From Lottia gigantea (lineage: Eukaryota > Mollusca > Gastropoda > Lottiidae), in the NCBI RefSeq assembly GCF_000327385.1, contig NW_008710284.1, forward strand, positions 926,259 to 990,258: a stretch of DNA of 64,000 nucleotides, read 5' to 3'. Both the position numbers and the translations under genes were made by a program. Below the pieces are notes generated by a model. It made no database searches, was not told the origin of the DNA, and was given only the letters and a program-made list of their open reading frames with translations. Positions 1 through 10,714 of the stretch are shown piece after piece (within the stretch, counting starts at the first letter, position 1; the number at the start of each line of letters is the position of its first letter).

Positions 1-282
1 CCAAAACACAACACGACAGTTTCTTTCACTGTTCACCACTCTTAGTCTCAAAAATCTGTCATAGGATAAACCATAAACAAAGACCATCCTGAATAATTCA
101 AATATTCACTTCAAAAAAACTAATACACTTGTTCCTTTCACTTCGTATGAGCCATCCTCTGGAGTCTGCCAAGGGACAGACCATAAAACATTTCAAATAT
201 GGGCCTTCTACTCTCTTCACAGAACATAACTTCCTAACTTGGAATGGTGTGAGATAAAATTCCACTAAAAGTTCCACACTCA
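1..282 (-). other. 3' UTR of the Vac8-like gene, partial
   Basis: Sequence after the stop codon at 285-283 on the minus strand. No AATAAA or ATTAAA poly(A) signal is visible on that strand before the window ends, so the 3' end of the transcript probably lies left of base 1. Confidence 0.55.
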
Positions 283-3200
283 TCATTCTGCTTCATCGTC
301 AGACGTTGATTCCATATCTCCCGAAAATAACGCTTCCGTTAAAATCTCATCCACGTTTTGAGCGAGATCCAAGATGGCCGAAGATTGGCACTCCGAAATG
401 AGTCTCTCTACAATATGTTCTATATGATGATCATGAAAGGCCTTCACAAAAACAGGATCTGAAATACAGAATTCAAATTACTAATGGTAGATAACTCTAA
501 TTTATAACAGAGCAAATTTGAGGCATAATATATATAAATTGCCTGTTATAAACTTTACATTAATGAGTGCTAGGGCTTTTCTAATAAAGCATCTCTGAAA
601 ATTAATTTGTTTATGCCTACAACCTATTGATATATGTAGATTAGAAATATCCACCTGTATGTCCCTTTTGCAAACTTAAGCACAGTAACATGTCCATTCT
701 GATTCTCACCCTTTTGTAAAAATATCCTAGCACCAAGGTTATTTTGAAGACAGTTTAGAATCAAAAATATACACACATACCTTTGAGAAGTTGTCCGAGT
801 GTCCAGAGACCAATATGTACAAAGTTATCATCACTGGACTTTAAAAACTTGTCTATATACAGCACTATTCCTAGTTTATTGGTTTCTTTAATAGACTCTG
901 GAATACCTGTTAATACACATAATCAAAATTAATATTAAACTTAGAGGGAAGTATCAGATAGTATCAAAATAACAAACATTGTGTTAAAAATTCTCTATCC
1001 TTGTGTGCACTGACTTATCAGTTTTATAACATGATTCTGAGTTTTTATATTAATGTGAATTTCATGTGCTTGTAACTTGCTTGAATATTTCAAAACTTTT
1101 AAACATTAAGACTCCATTTTATATCCTATCCCTTCAACTATAACAAACTAATGTTGATTGGATAAATGAAGCCAGTTACTCAATCTTGCTGGTTGTGAAG
1201 AGCTAACAAACTAATGTTCAGTGATAAAAGGACCTGGTCAGTCAACCTTTCTGATTGTAAAAGGCTTAAAAAAAACGGCTTACCATATAAACTAAGTTGA
1301 CCAATAATGCCTGCACTGTTATACTGGACGTCTGAACTGGGTGAAAGAGAGGCTAGGGACACAAGACGGTAGAAAACTTGACCTTCCTGAGCTGTTAATA
1401 ACTTCCTCTTAATGAAATCTAAAACAATAAACATCAGGTATCATGATATACACTGTTATAGGAATTAATATTGTTAGTCATATCTACTGATAAAAAAATA
1501 CAGAAATATTGTGATATATTAATATATTAATGCTAAATATTATCTACTTGAGCCAATATCTCCCAGCTGTAATTAGTGGGTTGTTTAAATATAAGCAGGG
1601 GTGGGGAGTAATGCCACGCTACATTACTATAAAAAGGATATTCTATGATACATATCATGATAAAGGTTAATAGACAAATAGGAACACTTCATTTCAACTG
1701 TATAAGCCATAGAAGACTTCTTACGTTGTTTGACAACCTTCTCTCTCTAATACAATATTCATTAACAAACAGGAAGTACTTACTCTCATCTGCCATGACA
1801 GCTAGTACTGCTGTGACCTCCACCAATACTACTGGCTTGGTGTCCATATCTAACAAACTGTGGGTCAGTGCTCCTAGACAATCAGCCTCTATCACAGCCT
1901 GGGTCAATAGAAATTGGAAATAAATACATGATCTAAGACAGGGAGAAATAGTTAGGTTATCTTCACAAGCTATTACAATATTAAGGCTTAGGGTTTACAG
2001 ATCTTCTGTCAAGGCCTCTGTTTGGCTGTATTTTCTTGCACACAATCCAATCAAAATGCTTCATTTAGGCCTACAAATTACCTTGATATAAAAAAAAGGT
2101 GGCTATTGCAGTCAAGGATTAAGACGAAGTTATGCTAATCAATGATTGTAAATTCAGATTAATACATACTTGCGTTTGATCTCCCACCACTAAATTACGT
2201 AAAATACCAGCCGAGTGGCGCTGAGCCTCAATATTGGTACCAGTCTTTAAAATATAACACAAGTCTGCCAGGAATCCCTGTTTGACTATAGCTGCCTGAA
2301 ATTAGAATCAAAACCTTTGACTATCCATGTCTCTTCAAGCTATTCACCTTCCATCTAATACTACAAGCTATCTTTCTTCTGTCTTTAGGGTGTCCTTGTT
2401 TACTACTGCCACTGCTAATTCTCCGTCTTTGATTATTTCCAGGTTTTGATATTTACATGGTGCCAGGAGCCACACCAAAGATGTGATATTGAAGTACAAG
2501 AAGAGAGGCATCACATTGAATTAAAAAGGGCTTTTATAGCAGAGGTACGTAAACCTAGGGGTACCAGTATCAGCCCTGCCCTGGGCATACTTACAGACAT
2601 CAAGAGAGTATCTTAGTAGAGTTTTAAATCATTAGTAGTTGTTTAGTATATTAGACAAAAGGGTAATATGGCATTGAAAGGAAAAAAAATGGGTAAAGCC
2701 GTGCCAAGTCAGAGTGTAGTGAAACTTTGATTAATTTCACAAATAGATTTTAAAGAATATAAATTTTGACTGAAAAGTCGAGCAACAACATCAACTTGCC
2801 TCGTTAGCCTTCAGTATTGAGAGATTACGAAGACACCCAACTGCTGCTCCTAGTGTTTCTCGGCTAGAATTACGAATGACTTTCATTAAGGGATCCAAAA
2901 CCCCAAATCTCACCATCCAAATCTGGTTGTCTCCTGTAAATAATGGAGAAAGTTTCTCTAGATTTCGAGTGGGAAAAATATCATGAAACATGTGCTACAG
3001 ACTGAAATATTAATAATAAAACTTTGTCCTTTTGGGTAGGACAGAAAATTGAACACAGTGTTCTAAAGACCGAATGATCTTTAAAAATTGAAAATGGAAC
3101 CAAGATAATTCTATCACTATCTTGAAAAAGTTTCCCTCATTGCACACAGCACCCTTTAACAAATTGCCTGTACATTAAGATATACCAAACAGTAGCAAGA

Positions 3201-5872
3201 TAATATCAGTTTATGGAATAACTATTGCACATTGTGAATAAGTTCAAATATATAACTATAACTTACCGTCTGAAGCGAGATTTCTTAAAGCATAACTTGC
3301 TTGACATTTTACCTGCAAGATAATTATTTTATTAAGAAAAACAAACAGCTATATCACTGACTTCTCTTCTCCTGTTTCCAGTCCAGCTGTCTTGTTGAGG
3401 GTTTTTAACTAAGAAGTTGTATTACCTTTTCTCTTCTGCACGCTAATAATTTGATGAGATCGCGAATTATGTCATGGTTACCAATAGCAACCATCATAAT
3501 ACGATGTATATCATTGACAGCAATATTACTGAGAGCTGCGGCACTGTAATACTGTACTTCTTCATCATTGGATGATAATAATAGTATCAGTATTGGTAAC
3601 GCCCCCTTGTCTACTAACTCAGCTCTGTTTGATTCTGTAAGATTAAAATAAAAGCCTATCATTGGATGATAATAATAGTATCAATATTGGTAACGCCCCT
3701 TGCCTCCCTGAGCTTCAGCCCTTTGGGCCTTCAATTGGAGAGACACGCCACAAGGCCTTTTCTAGTTACGCTCTCGCTACATTCATACGATGGATTTGTA
3801 TGGTTTAGACTCAGTCATTAACTTACCTAAATGAGTAAGATTAAGAACTGCGCCAGCTGCATTACGTTGTACTCTGACATCACTAGAATTAAGTAAACGT
3901 AGTAATGGTATGATACCATTCTCTGTTGCTATAGTTTTCTTTGTTGAATCTTAAACAACAATGTATTAAAGTGTTTGGCTTCCCTCAATCTTACAGATAA
4001 TTGTTAAAACAAACTCAAAGTGCCAAATTGGCATCTGGTCTAAATGGCTGATAATGATATTGTGGGCTTGTCAATTTGTCATTCCTTATGAGAGTCCACA
4101 TAGCAATTTATTGGTATTCAGTTTATCAACTGGCATCCTGTTTATTTTATGTAGTTTGTTTCCTTTCGGAGAGTTCACATAGCTAATTATATTTAAGTAT
4201 TTGATGAAGTCTTTATAACATACCTGTTGTGGCCAGGGTAGTGAGACAGCCACAAGTATTACACTGTACCTCTGTATTTCGTGAATTTAACAGTAATATC
4301 AGTGGCAACAGAGCTCCACTGTTTACTAGTACTTCCTTATTCTCTCCTATAAAATATAGTTTATTCTCTATTATTTTGAGAGTTCTACATCAGAAATCAT
4401 TGTACACTGCATGACATAACTGTTTTTATTAGACACAGGGTTACTTCAGTGAGATATATAAAAAATTGGGGGGAATTTCTTGAAAAACTATGTGTACTGA
4501 TACTTGATTTTGGTATTATCAACATTTTATTCTTCTGCAATTTGAAGTGGTAACACCCTGCAAAACCTTGCTATTAGAATCAATGGGGAAGTCTTTGGTA
4601 TATGTATCAAAACAATTGCCTATTATGGACACACCCAGTTTGGCAAGTAAAAAACTTTGCACTTCACACTAAAATATATGATATACGAAAACAAAATCTT
4701 GTCTTACCTGGTCCATTCAATATAAAGTTACTCATAGCCAGGGTGGTTATTTTCTGAACCTGAATATCACTAGAGCCTAGTAACTCAACCAGAGGAAGAG
4801 CTAGAGACTGGGTTAGTGGTGTTTTTACTGAAAATATTCATAATGATATCTTTAAATTGATAGTATTGTCCATGTTTTTTAACGTTTCCACTAATCGCTT
4901 TCTTCAGAAACACTTGAGAAGTTTACAATCATATTGAAAATCCTCAAAGAACAGGGCCTACATTTTCTGACTCTACTGCAGCTGACGATCAATAGCTATC
5001 AGAGGTTGGAAGAGAGACAGATGTTTCAGACAAGCTTGGCAAGTGTAGTAACATCCAAATTGTATTGTAATCCCATTGCCACTGACTTAAATCTTTACCT
5101 CTATCAGCTATTTCTGTATAACACAGTGCTGCTGATCTCTGGAGTTCCTCATTGTCAGAGAATGTTAGAATTGTCAGAGCTCTGATATGTTCCTCAGTTA
5201 ACTTGGTCACTTTATCAGAATCTGGAAAGATACCAATTGATAAATACAATTCAATGTCTAGATGTTAAAATTCAATACTTCTATTTTAAATGTTGATTTC
5301 GGTACCTTCATAATAATGTATTAGGCACAGTTGTCTGCCAAGTTTCTAGTAAAAACAAATTAGATTGCTAGTCTTTGTATGTGTATCAAGAAGACTTTAT
5401 CTGGCCTGTAGCAACAGGAGGGCAATGGGGCCCCTCCAAATATATTACTTCCCCCTCCAGATATATTACTTGCCCCTCCAAACAATCAAGTTTGGCTACA
5501 GGACTGGACTTGGGCTGTAATATACCATTCTGATTTCCTAAACAACATCAGGAATTCCTGCAATCCCAAAAATATTAAAACAAATATGATTTTTGGATCT
5601 CAATTGACAACTTAAATGTATCAAATTGATGGCTTACCACTAGAATTAGATTCTAGATAACTAAGAAGATTTTCTACAGCCTGTTTCTCATTATCTAACA
5701 GCATAGTATCATAGTCATCACCATTGAGACCATTATTAGCCTGGGGTCCAGGATAACACCCACATGTAAATATACATAGACAGTATTTTAACATTTTCTG
5801 TAGGAACTCAATAACTTCCTCTATTGGTGTTGGTTTGGGTTGTTCTATTTTTATATCGAACTCCTTCATCAT
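283..5872 (-). CDS. Vac8-like armadillo-repeat protein, 13 coding exons
   Basis: Coding exons in transcript order: 5872-5638, 5221-5099, 4827-4708, 4346-4224, 3949-3827, 3634-3426, 3312-3267, 2933-2800, 2295-2170, 1898-1784, 1418-1284, 906-781, 458-283 (stop at 285-283). All junctions keep frame and total 1791 nt, giving 596 residues, close to yeast Vac8 (578). Residues 1-78 are a head with Cys31, 33, 37 and 39 in a short hydrophobic patch, a likely palmitoylation site; unlike fungal Vac8 there is no Met-Gly start. From about residue 79 follow armadillo repeats with typical third-helix signatures: [28 protein letters not shown] and [15 protein letters not shown] (312-326), which strongly resemble the Vac8 core. 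The tail is acidic. The start is the first of two consecutive ATGs, just inside a good splice acceptor. Fungal Vac8 is a vacuole-membrane scaffold; the animal protein's role is not established here. Family call is confident, function is inference. Confidence 0.93.
2296..2799 (-). other. GC-AG intron in the Vac8-like gene
   Basis: The exon ending at 2800 runs straight into GCAAGT on the minus strand instead of GTAAGT. Splicing GAG to GCA keeps the frame exactly (phase 0) and joins two armadillo segments. The only nearby GT would break the frame. The flanking match to the donor consensus (GAG|GCAAGT) is typical of the rare GC-AG class. Confidence 0.8.
3565..3703. repeat. 44-bp exon fragment copied into the adjacent intron
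   Basis: Bases 3565-3609, inside the exon at 3426-3634, recur at 3659-3703 with about two differences. The second copy lies in the intron upstream (minus strand) of the exon, only about 25 bases beyond its acceptor. The following 3704-3780 is comparatively GC-rich and resembles nothing else here. This looks like a small local duplication. Confidence 0.8.
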
Positions 5873-5884
5873 TACTGTATGCTG

Positions 5885-6100
5885 CAATAACAGAATGAAT
5901 GAATGAATAGATAAATGCTGGAATAACAGAGTGACAAAATGAATGAATGAACGAGTAAATGCTGGAATAACAGAATGACAAAATGAATGAATGAACGAGT
6001 AAATGCTGGAATAACAGAATGACAAAATGAATGAATGAACGAGTAAATGCTGGAATAACAGAATGACAAAATGAATGAATGAATGAGTGAGTGAATGCAG
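5885..6100. repeat. 44-bp tandem repeat carrying splice-acceptor copies
   Basis: Units start at 5917, 5961, 6005 and 6049, an exact 44-bp period, with partial units at both ends. Each contains (GAAT)n and, read on the minus strand, a pyrimidine-rich run ending CTGTTATTCCAG. The presumed functional acceptor of the Vac8-like gene, AG at 5883-5882 (TTATTGCAG), is the proximal degenerate copy of the same unit. Because 44 is not a multiple of three, reading frames rotate between copies. Confidence 0.9.
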
Positions 6101-6109
6101 GAATTAAGT

Positions 6110-8280
6110 AAATAAATAGATAGAGTTAATGCCGGAGTAAATCATAGAATATGTAAATGATTATGTAAGTAATTCAAATATGTAAATAATTAAATTCGAA
6201 ATTATTAAATGAAACCTTACACTTATTTTCTAACACAGATAAATCCCAAAATGCTAGAAAAACTTTTCCAAAGAACAGAAAAAACTAGTGTTTAAAATTC
6301 TAAATGTAATAAACCTTACACTGTTCAGCACAGATAACTAAAGAAAGGAGTTAAACCCCACACTTGTTACTCAAATAACTGTGGTTAATTCTAAACAAAA
6401 AAATTATTATAGTCCAATATAGTTTTAAAATATCTGTATTAACCATCTGATGTATAAAGCTTGATCCAGTTCATTAGTAACAAAGAAAACATATAAATAC
6501 ATTAGACTACAATACTTAAACTGTGTCAAATGACACCATTTATAGAAACTAGGTGAAAACTATTATGATGACCTAGTTATTAACAGGTGCTTGTTTTTAA
6601 AATTGGTATAAAATGGTCCAATAAAAATACTTATACATAGCTGATGAGTTGGGATGATGAGTTGCCAGTTTTTTTGGTTCAAAAAATCTATTCAGAATAT
6701 TTCTTAGTTTATTTTTTAACATCAAGTTCAAACAGATAAAAATTTTAATGGTTCCTTCAGATGCTTAAGAGAGTTGTTGATATCTGTAATTGAAAACTTG
6801 AACCCCTGTCATACCTTGATGATTTCTATATTAACACAGACAGAAAGAGACAGTTGTTTATCTGTTTATAGGTCATCCTGTCCTAATTCTGAATATAAAC
6901 CATTAGTAAAATTATAAATAGAACTAAATCACTCAGATATTATATAAGATATTCTCAGTTTGCAGCTGATAACACCCTTCTCATGATTCCAATTGATCCA
7001 GAATTTTGAAAAACCATTTGGGTGGGGTATTCTCTTCCTCTAACCCCTGTTTGAAAACAGAGAGATAGATCATGACATCACTTCTAAGAACTACTAACTC
7101 TAAACACTCAAATTGGAAGAATACAGGTGCATTGGGTCAGTAGGTCATCTATTTTTAGCTGCCATGTGCTCAAGCTAGTCTTAGCCAATCAGAGAAGATC
7201 TGATATTATTTTCTATGAATAAAGATCATCTATAATAATCAAGAGTATCAAGAGTGAATATTGATCTGAAAACTAAGGCAGGGGGTCTCCAAGATAAAAT
7301 ATTAAAATTATAAAGGTATGACTTGATACAATCAGCCTGTAGATTACTTTTAGCACAAATAGCTACAAGATGTGCACATTAAATATCCCTCGACAGTTTG
7401 AAAAAGAGTAGGTTAATGCCACTATTCTGTCTTCATTAGCCCAATTCGGTGTGGAAAAGTAGGATGTGAAACTCCATTCATTTTATTGAGTTCCAATGGA
7501 CTTAAGTAGAGAAGTAGAACAAATTTCCTTTCAAGATAACTTTTCAGATAAATTGTGGCCAGATGAATTCAATATTTAAATAGCTTTTGTTATACTGGAC
7601 AATAAAACTAAGAGTAGAATAGTATATATTGTATCATGATGTTCAATGTAGACTAGATCAACAATGTAGACACTTGATAAACATCAGTCCAGACTGTCAT
7701 CAGGAAGTCCCGACAATATAACAATCCAGCAACACCTGTCAGACTGGTAGTTCATCTCAAATTTAATAGAATATTCAACAGAAACCTAGTCATATAGATC
7801 ATAGAAATAAGTAGGTCAGAGTTCTACCAATGCACATGCAAACTGCTTCAACACTTGCTGCCTGATTAGCATCTATCAAGGAACATAAAATATTCAACCT
7901 AGCCTACTCTTATAACTCCCATTCCCCTTGCTTAAAAAACGGCTGTTGAAACACAATTTGAGACCTTTCTACTCCCCTAGCCTTAACCCTTTCAGTTGCT
8001 ACATCATACACTATTCCTTTAATACAATAATCTTTCAACAATTCTATTCTATTTCTATCAGTTAACTATACCACATACAACTGTTCCTATACCACATATA
8101 ATGCTTTAAAAAAATTATTTATTTGCTTCATTTTAAAATGTATCAAATTTCCACAGAATCAGAACTTCTCGGATTAACCCATTGTCGATACAAGATACAA
8201 ATTACTACCAGTAATATAGAATTTGTTTGAAGCTTTCTTCAATGAAAAATGTAAATCAAATAACTCAAAAATTGTCAGTG
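6110..8280. other. presumed 5' UTR intron of the Vac8-like gene
   Basis: No coding exon recognised on either strand. AT-rich, with one SINE-like fragment near 7.4 kb. Donor-like minus-strand sites occur near 6307, 6817 and 8286, but only the last sits near the likely promoter. Confidence 0.5.
7368..7489 (+). mobile_element. SINE-like repeat, 3' part, diverged
   Basis: Shares with the copy at 14.5 kb the motifs TGCAC(G/A)TTAA, CCCTCGACAGTT, AGGCTAATGCC, GTCTTCATTAGCCCA, AAAGTAGGA.GT and AAACTCCATTCATTT, in the same order. It is more diverged and has lost an internal segment. Confidence 0.75.
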
Positions 8281-8286
8281 TATTAC

Positions 8287-8400
8287 CTTATTCTTTACTG
8301 ACCTAAATATATCAGAAATGCTTAGGCTTTTAACTGTTTTCTCTGGTTTTTATTGTTTTTTGTGAGGTCCTTCTCGCCTTCAACACACGCGTACACTGCA
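8287..8400 (-). other. candidate 5' UTR exon of the Vac8-like gene
   Basis: On the minus strand the sequence ends AATAAG at 8287 followed by GTAATAC, a fair donor. It lies at the right distance to be spliced to the acceptor at 5883-5882. The exon's 5' limit is a guess; transcript data would decide. Confidence 0.3.
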
Positions 8401-8626
8401 TCGTAAACAAAGAAAGTTTGTCCAGACTTTTCCTTTGTTAGCCCATTTACAATTAAGTCTTGTCAATCAAGACTAATTTTAAAGGGATACTATATCTATT
8501 TTAAGATTTCAGACCCAAATTAATTTATCATTTAAAGAGCCATTGTTCTTCATATCTTTCAGAGTTACGTGGTCAAGACAAGAACCAAATCTGCGAATTT
8601 TTTTTTTTACTTCTACTGCTTTCAAA
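8400..8626. promoter_or_regulatory. presumed shared promoter and plus-strand 5' UTR
   Basis: This interval separates the start-codon exon of the plus-strand gene (8627) from the likely 5' end of the minus-strand Vac8-like gene, so the two would be transcribed divergently. No TATA box is visible. The last 30 bases before the ATG include a T-run and then TTCAAA. Confidence 0.4.
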
Positions 8627-9108
8627 ATGGGTAAGAACTCTAATTAATACTTTGCATTATTCATTTATTCGGATGTTCGATTTGGATAGTAGACCTTGTC
8701 CTTTAGTTTTGTCAATTTTGAGGCTTCCTTATGTTTTAAAGATAAGCTAGGTATAAAATGGCACGTCTATCATTAATCTATCACTAGCATAAAATGCACG
8801 CGCATTATGCAATATGACCTACAAATTATTATTGATAAAAAAAGAAATTGGAAAAACATGATTTGACTCAGGCTACCTCTCTGTAAAGTTTTACTACATT
8901 CCCTTGTTAGATTCCGTAATGTGATTTATTTGCAGGTCTCTGTCCAAGTGCCGAGCCCCGACCACAAGAGATAGAAACTCAAAGAAACAATATCTCAGTT
9001 GTGAACAACAACACCAAAGTAGATAGCAACTTTTATGAGATTGGCGGAAACGATAGTCCAATAGAGGATTCAAACTCTATACGGAATGGTTTGGACGATT
9101 GTCCTACG
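8627..9108 (+). CDS. 5' coding exons of an unrecognised large gene, Met-Gly-Leu-Cys N-terminus
   Basis: Exon 1 codes only ATGG (8627-8630), followed by GTAAGAAC. Exon 2 is 8936-9108, preceded by TTTATTTGCAG and followed by GTGAGT. Together they give 59 codons ending in phase 0. The peptide starts MGLCPSAEPRPQ and is hydrophilic and Asn/Ser/Asp-rich, with NFYEIGG and EDSNSIRNG. Gly2 and Ser6 match the N-myristoylation pattern and Cys4 could be palmitoylated. No downstream exon was identified in the window, so the body lies beyond long introns. The family is not recognised. The clean splice sites and absence of stops make a real gene likely. Confidence 0.6.
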
Positions 9109-9151
9109 GTGAGTGTCAGATGGCGGGTAACTAGTAGACTCCGGTTTCAGA

Positions 9152-9186
9152 CTTTCGAAGGGTGATCTCCCTTCACCCTCCGAAAG
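9152..9186. repeat. imperfect hairpin just after the exon-2 donor
   Basis: Arms CTTTCGAAGGGTGA and TCACCCTCCGAAAG pair with one mismatch around a 7-base loop, starting 43 bases after the donor at 9109. Confidence 0.7.
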
Positions 9187-9604
9187 CAGCGTCATAACCA
9201 TGGCACCAGAGCCATTTTACAAGACCAAATCACAAATAGAACCACCACGCCGTGGTACCATTAAAAATAAATATACGCCCACATTAACAGAAACAGAACA
9301 ACCCTTTCCTAGGTAGAAATTTTGCTTTGCATTCTATAAATATGACACTATCATTGTGCCCAATTTCAAGACTTGCTTTGCTTTCTATAAGATCAAATTG
9401 TATCCATTTACCTTGGATGAGCCTCTCTATCAAACAATCCTAATAGTTTTGATGCTATGGTTGTTATGATTTTATGTTTCGCCAACATATGTTTTTAACC
9501 AGTTTTTATTGATATTAAAATATAATCAAGAAGCTTGGGTGGGATTGATTAATCTTTTAATAAACGTTTACGAATCAGACGTTTTTTTGCGTGTTAACAA
9601 TCAC

Positions 9605-9846
9605 CAGCTGGATCATCCAACTTCTTGACGAAGTATCAGAAATATTCTAGGTCTGTACATTTTGGTGGAAGACACCCCTTCCTCACCAGCTGGACCCCCA
9701 AACTACTTAATGAAACAATAAAAATACCTAAGATCTGTACATTTGGGGAAAGATACCCCTTCCTCACTAGCTGGATCATCCAACTACTTAATGAAAGAAT
9801 AAAAACCACCCAAAGTCTCTACATTTGGCGGAAGACACACCCTTGC
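9605..9846. repeat. about 80-bp tandem repeat, three copies
   Basis: Three degenerate units, each with AGCTGGA, a conserved ACTACTTAATGAAA-like block, CTGTACATTTGG and GGAAGA.AC.CC. The open frame across it is a by-product of the repeat. Confidence 0.8.
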
Positions 9847-10183
9847 TAAAATCGAATTTCCAATAATAACTTGATGGTATTGCTTTCACTCGGTTTGCAA
9901 GTCTCCTTTTAACAATTCTGTTCTATATTACTTTGACAACACAAACAATGTAGTTGTAGTTTGTACGCTAGTATTGGTTCTTTGACCAAAAAGACTTCCA
10001 TGCTTCGACCCACTTTAACAACGGAAACTGCCATTGTTCCAAACCTGTTAGCAAGTTGAACACGATAGTACGTATGAATGCAATCATGGTTTATTGTCAA
10101 AACTGGTTCGTCATGCCATTGTGAAGTAAAAATTGAACATAATAGGGGTTGAATGACGAACAAGCACCTGTTTATCAAAACCA

Positions 10184-10237
10184 ATCTTCACAATGTCAAG
10201 CTATTATAAACTTCGTATAACTTGACATTGTGAAGAT
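10184..10237. repeat. perfect 17-bp inverted repeat
   Basis: ATCTTCACAATGTCAAG (10184-10200) and its exact reverse complement (10221-10237) flank a 20-base AT-rich loop. Confidence 0.85.
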
Positions 10238-10429
10238 CTAAATCTGGTTCGGAATGTCTCTCACTCCAATGAATCATCATTTTATATACATTTTAAAAAG
10301 TTAGAAAAAAACCATTTATATTAATTACTGATGTTATATAAGTGAAACATATTCATATACGCGTGAATACAAAATTGTGGAGCAATAGAAACACAGCTGA
10401 GTGTGATAAATTTAATGAACTTCTATTAA

Positions 10430-10712
10430 CCCTTACCACCCGATCCTGTAAAATTAGCTGTTCAACTGGTGGGTATATATTTTATGACATTCGTCACTCT
10501 TACCACCCGATCCTGTAAAATTAGCTGCTCTAGGGTTTATATTTAGCTTTTATTATAAAAACGATCATGCTGGGGATATATTTTAGGACAATAAGTTTAA
10601 AAAACACTCATCCGATCCTGTTACCCTTACCACCCGATCCTGTAAAATTAGCCGCTTTAACGTTTATATTTAGCTGTTACTGCAAGAACGATCATGCGAG
10701 GGGATATATTTT
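10430..10712. repeat. degenerate repeat with CTTACCACCCGATCCTGTAA
   Basis: The block CTTACCACCCGATCCTGTAA followed by AATTAGC occurs at about 10433, 10499 and 10625, with a shorter CATCCGATCCTGT near 10608. The last two full copies also share a downstream block with ACGATCATG and GGGGATATATTTTAGGA. Confidence 0.8.
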
Positions 10713-10714
10713 AG

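Noticed and set aside
5872-6069. Upstream extension of the Vac8-like frame through the 44-bp repeat
   Set aside because: The encoded text only repeats the tandem units and crosses a good splice acceptor at 5883-5882, so translation most likely starts at 5872.
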